Of a stretch of DNA of 64,000 nt, positions 47,202 through 54,604 are shown one piece after another (positions within the stretch are counted from its first letter, which is position 1; every line of letters begins with the position of its first letter). The translations under genes were made by a program, and so were the position numbers. Source of the stretch: Desulfofarcimen acetoxidans DSM 771 (GTDB lineage Bacteria > Bacillota > Desulfotomaculia > Desulfotomaculales > Desulfofarciminaceae); NCBI RefSeq assembly GCF_000024205.1, contig NC_013216.1, forward strand, positions 744,001 to 808,000. The letters run 5' to 3'. The notes beneath the pieces were generated by a model that worked only from the letters and a program-made list of their open reading frames with translations, was not told the origin of the DNA and ran no database searches.

Positions 47202-48758
47202 ATGAGTGTTTTAGTTGTAGAAAATGTTTCGCATGGGTTTGGTGCCAGGGCTATTTTGGAGGATGCGTCTTTTCGCCTGTTAAAGGGGGAGCATGTGGGT
47301 TTAGTGGGAGCTAACGGGGAAGGTAAATCCAGTTTTTTAGATATTATTACCGGGCAGCTGACTCCGGATAAAGGTAAAGTAGAGTGGTCCAGGCGTGTTA
47401 CAGTAGGATATTTGGAGCAGCATGCTGTTTTAACTAAAGGAAAATCAATTCGCGAAGCGTTAAGGGAAGCCTTTAAAGGGATGTACGATTTGGAGATGGA
47501 AATGCTGCAAATCTATGAGAAGATGGGTGAAGCATCAGAGGATGAACTGAGTCGCATGATGGAAGATGTGGGAGATATACAGAACATCCTGGAACACAAC
47601 GGGTTTTATACCATTGAGGCTAAAATCGAAGAAGTTGCCAACGGCCTTGGTTTGGCGGATATTGGTTTGGATAAGGATGTAGCTGATTTAAGCGGGGGGC
47701 AAAGAACTAAAGTATTATTAACAAAGCTGCTGCTCCAAAATCCAAGTATCTTACTCTTAGATGAGCCGACCAATTACTTAGACTTTGAACATATTGAATG
47801 GTTGAAAAAATATCTTAATAATTATGAAAATGCTTTTATACTGATTTCTCACGATATTCCTTTTTTGAACGATGTGGTTAATGTTGTCTACCATGTGGAA
47901 AATGCTGTTTTAACCAGGTATACAGGTAATTATGAACAGTTTCTGCAAGTCTATGAATTAAAAAAACGCCAGGATTTAAAAGCCTTTGAGAAACAGCAGA
48001 AGGAGGTAGAGAGACTGGAGGATTTTATTGCCCGCAATAAAGCCAGGATTTCTACCACCGGCCGGGCTAAAAGCCGGCAAAAGCAGTTGGATAAAATGGA
48101 GATTTTAGAAAAACCCAGAGAGAAAATTAAACCCGTTTTTAAATTTAACCGGGCCAGAACACCCGGCAGAATCATTTTTGAAACAGTTAATTTAGTTCTC
48201 GGCTACGAGGAACCCTTAACCAAGCCTTTAAATATAGCTTTAGAAAGAAATCAAAAGATAGCTATCCGGGGTGTTAATGGATTGGGCAAATCCACTCTGT
48301 TAAAAACACTTTTGGGTATCATTAAGCCTTTTTACGGATCGGTTATAACAGGAGAGAATATTTATCCCGGTTATTTTGAGCAGGAAAGCTGCCGGGATAA
48401 TGATAACACAGCAATGGAAGAAATCTGGGCTGAATTTCCCGGTCTCAGTAATTATGAGGTACGCCAGGCACTGGCTAAATGCAGTTTGACCAATGAACAT
48501 ATTACCAGTAAAATGATGGTTTTGAGTGGCGGAGAAAACGCCAAAGTCAGGCTCTGTAAGCTGATGTTAAAGGAAGTCAATTGGCTGGTACTCGATGAAC
48601 CTACCAACCATCTTGATGTGGATGCAAAAGAAGAATTAAAAAAAGCACTGCAAGAATTTAAGGGTACTATTCTTTTAGTCTCTCATGAGCCGGAATTCTA
48701 TGAAGATTGGATCACAGGCATATGGAACGTGGAAGACTGGACTTTAAAGATTATCTAA
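47202..48758 (+). CDS. ABC-F family ATPase
   Basis: 518 residues with two ATPase cassettes and no membrane part. Walker A GANGEGKSS and GVNGLGKST; signatures LSGGQRTKV and LSGGENAKV; Walker B LLLDEPTNYLD and LVLDEPTNHLD. Between them is the charged linker (about residues 240-310) that reaches the ribosome in ABC-F factors. It is a translation factor or antibiotic-protection protein; which one cannot be told. Confidence 0.9.
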   Translation: MSVLVVENVSHGFGARAILEDASFRLLKGEHVGLVGANGEGKSSFLDIITGQLTPDKGKVEWSRRVTVGYLEQHAVLTKGKSIREALREAFKGMYDLEMEMLQIYEKMGEASEDELSRMMEDVGDIQNILEHNGFYTIEAKIEEVANGLGLADIGLDKDVADLSGGQRTKVLLTKLLLQNPSILLLDEPTNYLDFEHIEWLKKYLNNYENAFILISHDIPFLNDVVNVVYHVENAVLTRYTGNYEQFLQVYELKKRQDLKAFEKQQKEVERLEDFIARNKARISTTGRAKSRQKQLDKMEILEKPREKIKPVFKFNRARTPGRIIFETVNLVLGYEEPLTKPLNIALERNQKIAIRGVNGLGKSTLLKTLLGIIKPFYGSVITGENIYPGYFEQESCRDNDNTAMEEIWAEFPGLSNYEVRQALAKCSLTNEHITSKMMVLSGGENAKVRLCKLMLKEVNWLVLDEPTNHLDVDAKEELKKALQEFKGTILLVSHEPEFYEDWITGIWNVEDWTLKII

Positions 48759-48780
48759 AATGACTATAAGTGCCTGTGGC

Positions 48781-48817
48781 TGCAAGAAAGTTGCTTAAGG
48801 CGACTTTCTTGCTTTTG
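48781..48817. terminator. Bidirectional terminator
   Basis: 13-bp stem GCAAGAAAGTTGC/GCGACTTTCTTGC with a 5-base loop and TTTTG after it, between the ABC-F gene and the convergent gerAB gene. Confidence 0.75.
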
Positions 48818-49877
48818 TCACTCTGGCTATTATAAAAATTATTGTAGGGATTATGTACTCAAAAACATAGGCAAAGGGTGGAAATGTTTTGGACATGTAC
48901 TCCACTAACTGTACATTATTTTCCGCAACAGTAATGGAAAAGGCAGCCATCAATACTCCCAGAGGAAGAACTATAATTCTATAGCTTTTTAGATTAAACA
49001 GTTGTGCTGTGCCGAGAACAGTAACGTAGTAAAATAAGGCTATTTTGCCAAAAAGGCTGACCATCCAGATAATTATTATAAAAGCGTCTGCTCGCCCTAT
49101 AGAGTAATCTCTGATCAATGAATAGGTGGAAAAAGTAAGAGTAGCCGCTTGGTCAGAACCTAAAACGGCGATCATGGCTACTGTATCCACGCTGATCAAA
49201 ATGCCGACTAAAAGCTGGGCAACAATCCCACAGCGCATAGCATTATTGGGTTTTGCCAGAAAAGGCAAAAACATAGCTAGAAGTATTACCTCTCCTCGCC
49301 AGGCAAAATGCACTAGAGAGGCATTGAGAATGGGCATCGGGTTGTTATCCAGTAAAGGCAGCAGGTTATTTAAATCAGCAGCCTGTGCTGTCAGGGCTAC
49401 CAGTATGATAACTATTATGATGATAATAAAAATTGTTATTTCTATTACTCTGGACAGAACTTCCAGCCCGGAACCTATTGCGTAGGCACAGATCAAAACC
49501 ATTATTGAGATAAACACCACATTAGGTGTATGCGGCATGATTGTATTGGTAATTAGTTCGCTAAACTCTCTAATGATAAACGCGTTGGTATGTAAAAAGA
49601 AAAAAATGTAGCACAGGCCAAGAATTTTACCCGGCCAGGCAGACAAAACCGTTTGCAGATATTGTATAATTGTTTGTCCGGGATAAATTTTGCCCAGTGT
49701 ACAGAGAATTATTACCTGGTATATGCCGGGCAATGTGGCGATCAGCGAAGCCAGCCAGGCATCTCGCCCACAAATGGCGGTAGATACGCTGGGTATAAAC
49801 ATAGTTGCTGTAGCAGTAACCAGATTTATTAGCAGCAGAATTGTTTGAGAACAAGATATTTTACCCTTTTCCAACAT
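48795..49877 (-). CDS. GerAB-type spore germination permease
   Basis: 360 residues, ten or so membrane segments, with the endospore germination permease (GerAB/ArcD/ProY) pattern: QTILLLINLVTATATMFIP, a WLASLIATLPG region near residue 45, and LLPLLDNNPMPIL in the middle. It should form the B subunit of a germinant receptor in the spore inner membrane. No gerAA or gerAC gene lies next to it, so it is an orphan. A sigma-G-like promoter is upstream. Confidence 0.87.
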   Translation of the reverse strand: MLEKGKISCSQTILLLINLVTATATMFIPSVSTAICGRDAWLASLIATLPGIYQVIILCTLGKIYPGQTIIQYLQTVLSAWPGKILGLCYIFFFLHTNAFIIREFSELITNTIMPHTPNVVFISIMVLICAYAIGSGLEVLSRVIEITIFIIIIIVIILVALTAQAADLNNLLPLLDNNPMPILNASLVHFAWRGEVILLAMFLPFLAKPNNAMRCGIVAQLLVGILISVDTVAMIAVLGSDQAATLTFSTYSLIRDYSIGRADAFIIIIWMVSLFGKIALFYYVTVLGTAQLFNLKSYRIIVLPLGVLMAAFSITVAENNVQLVEYMSKTFPPFAYVFEYIIPTIIFIIARVTKARKSP

Positions 49878-49922
49878 AACCTTAATCCCTTTTTTAGTAT
49901 GAATAACTATTTATGTCATAAT

Positions 49923-49951
49923 TATTATGTGTAATGTTATAATATAAATAC
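49923..49951 (-). promoter_or_regulatory. Sigma-G-like promoter of gerAB
   Basis: On the minus strand GTATT (49951-49947) and CATAATA (49929-49923), again 17 bases apart, as at tlp. The -35 differs from GHATR at one base. It is 46 bases before the start codon. Known gerA operons are forespore genes. Confidence 0.55.
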
Positions 49952-49980
49952 TAAACTTTTAAAAAGTAAGGGGGAAAACA

Positions 49981-50328
49981 ATGAACCAGCAGCATTTTAT
50001 GAAAAATATTGAATTTTCCAGGGTACACACCTTAGAGGCTCTGGTGGAATACCAGGAAGGAAGAGTGGTCAGCAGGACACTGGCCCAGGGTAGGCCGGTA
50101 AGTGTTACTCTTTTTGCTTTTGCTCAAGGTGAAGAAATCAGCACGCATGCTGCAGCAGGGGACGCCATGGTTTTTATATTGGATGGGGAAGCGGAAATAA
50201 CTGTTGGGAATGAAATTTTTTCGGTTAAAAAGGGTGAGACCATTGTAATGCCAGCCAATATTCCGCACGGGCTGATGGCCAAAGAACAATTTAAAATGCT
50301 GCTAATAGTTGTATTTAGCCTGTCATAA
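49981..50328 (+). CDS. Small cupin-domain protein
   Basis: 115 residues forming one cupin barrel: VTLFAFAQGEEISTHAAAGDAMVFILDGEAEI is motif 1 (split: ISTHAAAGDA and ILDGEAEI) and GETIVMPANIPHGL motif 2. His residues for a metal site are present. Ligand unknown. ATG 49981 has a good AAGGGGG site. Confidence 0.85.
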   Translation: MNQQHFMKNIEFSRVHTLEALVEYQEGRVVSRTLAQGRPVSVTLFAFAQGEEISTHAAAGDAMVFILDGEAEITVGNEIFSVKKGETIVMPANIPHGLMAKEQFKMLLIVVFSLS

Positions 50329-50352
50329 GAATGGGTATGCGCTAAAAACTAA

Positions 50353-50379
50353 ACAGCGGGAGAAAAGCTCTCCCGCTTA
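50353..50379. terminator. Bidirectional terminator
   Basis: AGCGGGAG/CTCCCGCT stem between the convergent cupin and DUF378 genes. Confidence 0.7.
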
Positions 50380-50395
50380 ATTAAATGTAAATATT

Positions 50396-50629
50396 TTACT
50401 GTTTATTTTCACTTCTTTCCAGGCTGTTTTCTCTAAAGAAAAATGAAATAGAATAAAGGCCTGCCAGTCCTACCAGAGAATAAATTGCCCTGCTAAACCC
50501 GGAAGCTGTTCGAACGGTATCTCCACCGAATATCGCAGTTACCAGATCCCACTGAAAAACACCCACCAGCAACCAGTTTATTGCACCTATAATGACCAGT
50601 ACTAAAGCGGCGCGTGATAGCCAATCCAT
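50396..50629 (-). CDS. DUF378 small membrane protein
   Basis: 77 residues with two membrane segments. ALVLVIIGAINWLLVGVF, then DLVTAIFG and AIYSLVGLAGLY are the conserved DUF378 pattern. Function unknown; stand-alone gene. Confidence 0.88.
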   Translation of the reverse strand: MDWLSRAALVLVIIGAINWLLVGVFQWDLVTAIFGGDTVRTASGFSRAIYSLVGLAGLYSISFFFRENSLERSENKQ

Positions 50630-50816
50630 ATAATAACCTCCAAGTGCGTTTTCTTAATATTATGTTAAAAAGTTAATTATTTTATACTTATATCTATAAA
50701 TAATTAAATAAAAATTTATAATATAATGTTGATTAACTAATCCCCATGATTTAAGTTTTGAAACACATAAATGAAAATTGCATTGAAAAGTTATAGCCAA
50801 GTAGAGGAGTTGCAAG

Positions 50817-51215
50817 ATGATAAATATAGCTGATTGCGGAAAAAAGGGAAGAGGAGTCCTGGCAGGTAAAAAATTTAAACGAGGAGAAATTATTGAACAA
50901 GCTCCTGTAATTGTTATCCCGGGCAGTGAATTGTATAGTATTAAATCTACTGTTTTGAATGATTATTATTTTATTTGGGCTAAAGACGAAAATAACCTGA
51001 AAACCGGGGCAATTGCTCTGGGGTGCGGGTCATTATATAATCATTCCTATAAACCTAACGCCACCTTCAACAAAAAACATAAAGATTTAATTATTGAGTT
51101 TAAGGCTTTAAGTGATATAGAAGAAGGGGAAGAAATAACTATTAATTATAATGGAGATCCTGAAGATGATGCACCCTTGTACTTTGAAGTGGTAGGTGAT
51201 TCTCCTGTTTTATAG
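50817..51215 (+). CDS. SET-domain protein, putative methyltransferase
   Basis: 132 residues, essentially one SET domain. GRGVLAGKKFKRGEII at the start, GSLYNHSYKPNATF (SAM and pseudoknot motif) and EEGEEITINYNG near the end are the classical SET motifs. In eukaryotes SET proteins methylate lysine; the bacterial substrate here is unknown. The C-terminal cysteine-rich post-SET part is missing. Confidence 0.85.
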   Translation: MINIADCGKKGRGVLAGKKFKRGEIIEQAPVIVIPGSELYSIKSTVLNDYYFIWAKDENNLKTGAIALGCGSLYNHSYKPNATFNKKHKDLIIEFKALSDIEEGEEITINYNGDPEDDAPLYFEVVGDSPVL

Positions 51216-51553
51216 ATAATATTCACTGATGCTAATAATGGACAGGGATTTTAGCGCTATTTAGGAATGAAATACATATTATAGAAGATAAACGCTTGCT
51301 TTATAATAATTTTTTTTGAGACATAGTATTTTTGAAGTTATAGTTAAGCAATATTGCAATACAGGCAAAAGCATAACTTTATTGGATATAATCATGAATA
51401 AATGTATACAGTAGTCTAACTATAAAACATAGTTCCCAATTTGTAACTTTTGTGGTATGCTAAATATAACTATATGTTTTTTTAGTATATGCTTATTCAA
51501 TAACTAAACAATTGTTTATCAGGAATTGATGATTAACATAAGGAGGGTTAAGG
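51216..51553. other. AT-rich gap before homocitrate synthase
   Basis: No coding frame. It must hold the nifV promoter, but no sigma-54 -24/-12 pair or clear sigma-A pair was picked out. An AGGAGGG ribosome site closes it. Confidence 0.4.
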
Positions 51554-52696
51554 ATGTCCGAACGTAAAATTTTGATTGTGGATACTACTCTCAGAGACGG
51601 TGAGCAGACTGCCGGGGTAGTGTTTGCCAACAGGGAAAAGGTGCGTATCGCAAAGCTATTGGACGAGTTAGGAGTGCACCAAATTGAAGCTGGTATTGCC
51701 ATTATGGGCGGGGATGAGGCTGAGTCTATCAAAGCTATTTGCAAGTCAGGTTTAAAAGCCAGTGTTATGGGCTGGAACCGACCGGTAATTAAGGATATAG
51801 ATGCTTCGCTGGCCTGCGGAGTAGATGCTCTGGCTATTTCCATATCCACCTCGGATATTCATATTAAACACAAGCTCCATAAAACCCGTGAATGGGTTTT
51901 GGAACAGATGACCAGTGCGGTGCATTATGCCAAAAAAGAGGGTATGTATATATCGGTTAATGCTGAAGATGCATCCCGCAGCGATATGGATTTTCTCATT
52001 GAGTTTGCCAAGGCCGCCAAAGAAGCGGGAGCAAATCGACTTCGTTATTGTGATACTGTCGGTATCCTGGAGCCTTTTACAACATACCAGAACATTAAAA
52101 CTATTATTGAACGAGCCCAAATTGATGTGGAAATGCATACACATAATGATTTTGGCATGGCAACTGCCAATGCGCTGGCAGGTGTGAAAGCCGGTGCCAC
52201 TCACGTGGGTGTGACCGTTATAGGTTTGGGAGAGCGGGCAGGCAACGCGGCTTTAGAAGAAGTGGTTATGTCATTAAAGCATTTATATAATATGGATCTT
52301 GGTTTTAAAACGGAATTATTCACTGAGGTGGCTGAATATATTTCTCGCGCCTCCGGACGTGAATTGCCGGCCTGGAAAGCTATTGTCGGTTCTAATATGT
52401 TCAGGCACGAGTCAGGTATCCATGCTGACGGTGCCCTGAAAAACCCAAAAACCTATGAAGCTTTTTTACCGGAAGAGGTTGGTCTGGAGAGACAGATTGT
52501 TATTGGCAAGCATTCAGGCACTGCGTCAATTAAGGCTAAATTTGTTGAATTTGGCATTCATTTAAATGATCACCAGGCAGAAGAAATCCTGCCTAAAATC
52601 CGTTCTTACACTGTGTCAATGAAACGGCCTTTATTTGACAAAGAGCTTATGTATATTTATGATAGTTATTTTGGCGATATAAAGCATGTTAAATAA
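51554..52696 (+). CDS. nifV: Homocitrate synthase (NifV-like)
   Basis: Condenses acetyl-CoA and 2-oxoglutarate to homocitrate, the ligand of the nitrogenase cofactor. 380 residues. DTTLRDGEQTAGV holds metal and catalytic residues, MHTHNDFGMATANALAG the metal His pair, and MFRHESGIHADG the late His. The C-terminal regulatory domain of LeuA is absent, which favours NifV or a lysine-pathway homocitrate synthase over isopropylmalate synthase. No nif or lysine gene lies near. Confidence 0.85.
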   Translation: MSERKILIVDTTLRDGEQTAGVVFANREKVRIAKLLDELGVHQIEAGIAIMGGDEAESIKAICKSGLKASVMGWNRPVIKDIDASLACGVDALAISISTSDIHIKHKLHKTREWVLEQMTSAVHYAKKEGMYISVNAEDASRSDMDFLIEFAKAAKEAGANRLRYCDTVGILEPFTTYQNIKTIIERAQIDVEMHTHNDFGMATANALAGVKAGATHVGVTVIGLGERAGNAALEEVVMSLKHLYNMDLGFKTELFTEVAEYISRASGRELPAWKAIVGSNMFRHESGIHADGALKNPKTYEAFLPEEVGLERQIVIGKHSGTASIKAKFVEFGIHLNDHQAEEILPKIRSYTVSMKRPLFDKELMYIYDSYFGDIKHVK

Positions 52697-52777
52697 AATT
52701 CATTAAAAATTAGCACATAAAAGTTTCGGTTAATTCAAATACTACGCCTGTATCAAAAAAATTCGGAGGTGAAGCAA

Positions 52778-53146
52778 TTGATTCCGAAATCAAGATACGG
52801 CGAGGGTGTTGGTCGCTTAAAAGTCATGCATGACGCTGATTATCCGGGTGGGGTGAGTGTAGACCCTACACCCATTACCGCGGGTCAAAAAACTTATATT
52901 TTGTACAATGGGTTGCTGGCTAAAAGCGGAGCGCATGAAGTATACCTGCATATGGGCTATGGTGATGCCGGGAAATGGCATGGAGTCAAAGAAGTCCGTA
53001 TGGAGCATACAGGTTGGGGTTTTGCCAAAGAATTTGAAGCACCTTTCGACAATAACTTAAACTTTTGTTTCAGGGATAACGCAAATAACTGGGATAATAA
53101 CAACGGGTACAACTGGACTTTCCAAATTCATAACGGCAAAATGTAA
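52778..53146 (+). CDS. Stand-alone starch-binding module (CBM25/53-like)
   Basis: About 122 residues from TTG 52778 (CGGAGGTG site). KTYILYNGLLAKSGAHEVYLHMGYG, then WHGVKEVRM and the C-terminal NLNFCFRDNANNWDNNNGYNW match CBM25/53 modules that bind starch or glycogen. There is no signal peptide and no enzyme domain, so it is likely cytoplasmic and acts with the glycosyltransferase genes downstream. Confidence 0.8.
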   Translation: MIPKSRYGEGVGRLKVMHDADYPGGVSVDPTPITAGQKTYILYNGLLAKSGAHEVYLHMGYGDAGKWHGVKEVRMEHTGWGFAKEFEAPFDNNLNFCFRDNANNWDNNNGYNWTFQIHNGKM

Positions 53147-53151
53147 ATCAA

Positions 53152-53190
53152 AACCCCCCGCCATGAATAATGGCGGGGGGTTGTTTTGTG
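53152..53190 (+). terminator. Strong terminator after the starch-binding gene
   Basis: Perfect 13-bp stem (53152-53164 with 53170-53182), then GTTTTG. Confidence 0.85.
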
Positions 53191-53313
53191 TTCTGGGAAA
53201 TTATGCTTATGATGGCTCTGCGGATAAGTCATTGTTTAGGGATAAATAGAAAATATTTGTACATAATATTAGGATAGAGAATACTGGTATGGAAAGATGA
53301 GGTGGGCAGGGCA

Positions 53314-54567
53314 ATGCGAGTATTGATGTTATCCTGGGAATATCCGCCCAAGTCTGTTGGCGGGCTGGCTCAGCATGTTTACGATCTAACCTCCGCTCTG
53401 ATTAAAGAGGAAACGGAGGTCTTTTTACTGACTTGCGGTTCGCCGGGAGCACCGGAATATGAGCAGATAAATGGCGTGCACGTATACAGGATAAACCCTT
53501 ACCAGGTATCCAGTCCTGATTTTATAACCTGGGTAATGCAGTTAAACGTAGCCATGCTGGAGCGGGCGATTCCTTTAATCAATGATTTGCGCGATATACA
53601 AATTGTACATGCTCATGATTGGTTGGTGGCATATGCCGCCAGGGCGTTAAAGCATGCTCACCAGGTGCCTATGGTGGTTACTATTCATGCTACGGAATAC
53701 GGGCGAAATAACGGTCTGCACAATGATTTGCAAAGGCATATCAGTGATATTGAGTGGTGGTTGTGTTATGAGGCTTGGCGCGTAATTTGCTGCAGTTTTT
53801 ATATGAAAAATGAGTTGAGCTATGTGTTTCAAATCCCTCAGGATAAGCTCAAAGTAATTCCTAACGGTGTTAATCCGGAAAACTTTGTGCTTAAGGAAAG
53901 CAGGCTTTCCAGAGATGATTATGCCGCGCCGGATGAAAAAATCATTTTTTATGTGGGCAGGCTGGTACGGGAAAAGGGTGTTCAGGTTCTCCTGGAGGCA
54001 ATGCCGGATATTTTGAGCCGGCAAGAAAAAACTAAACTCATAATAGCCGGAAAAGGTCCTCATGAGGCTCAATTGCGTGAACAGGCGGTACGGATGGGCA
54101 TAGCGCACAGGGTTTATTTTACCGGCTACATAAATGACGAGGTTAGAAATGCTCTTTACCATTGGGCCGATGTGGCTGTTTTTCCCAGTCTTTACGAGCC
54201 TTTCGGGATAGTTGCTCTGGAAGCGATGGCTGCCAAAACCCCGGTAGTTGTAACGGATAACGGCGGACTAAGCGAGATAGTAATACACGGTGTGGATGGC
54301 TTGAAAGCCTACTGCGGCAACAGTCGTTCTCTGGCCGATAATATTTTGCCCATCCTCCAGCAGCGTAAACTGGCTGCGACACTTAGAGATAATGCCTATA
54401 GAAAAGTGGTAAAAGATTTTAATTGGTCTAAAATAGCTAAAAATACTATTCAAGTGTATAAGGAAGTTTTGAAAGAGCACCGAATGTCAAACTGGTCGGG
54501 ACAAGATAACATGCAGGGTGTAATTGACCGTTTCAGCCGTTTATTTGGTAATGCCAGGACAAGTTGA
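53314..54567 (+). CDS. GT4-family glycosyltransferase, glycogen synthase-like
   Basis: About 417 residues. N-terminal MLSWEYPPKSVGGLAQHV is the nucleotide-sugar synthase start, HAHDWLVAYAA the acceptor site, IFYVGRLVREKGVQ the donor loop, and FPSLYEPFGIVALEAMA the retaining-GT E-x7-E motif. ATG 53314 is chosen with GAGGTGGG 8 bases before; GTG 53302 overlaps that site. Neighbours (starch-binding module, sugar nucleotidyltransferase) support an alpha-glucan role. Confidence 0.85.
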   Translation: MRVLMLSWEYPPKSVGGLAQHVYDLTSALIKEETEVFLLTCGSPGAPEYEQINGVHVYRINPYQVSSPDFITWVMQLNVAMLERAIPLINDLRDIQIVHAHDWLVAYAARALKHAHQVPMVVTIHATEYGRNNGLHNDLQRHISDIEWWLCYEAWRVICCSFYMKNELSYVFQIPQDKLKVIPNGVNPENFVLKESRLSRDDYAAPDEKIIFYVGRLVREKGVQVLLEAMPDILSRQEKTKLIIAGKGPHEAQLREQAVRMGIAHRVYFTGYINDEVRNALYHWADVAVFPSLYEPFGIVALEAMAAKTPVVVTDNGGLSEIVIHGVDGLKAYCGNSRSLADNILPILQQRKLAATLRDNAYRKVVKDFNWSKIAKNTIQVYKEVLKEHRMSNWSGQDNMQGVIDRFSRLFGNARTS

Positions 54568-54604
54568 TATTAAATAAGAAAAAACAGCTGCTAAGGAGGC
54601 TTAG

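Noticed and set aside
49126-49485. 119-codon plus frame inside gerAB
   Set aside because: Antisense shadow of a membrane-protein gene; no start signal.
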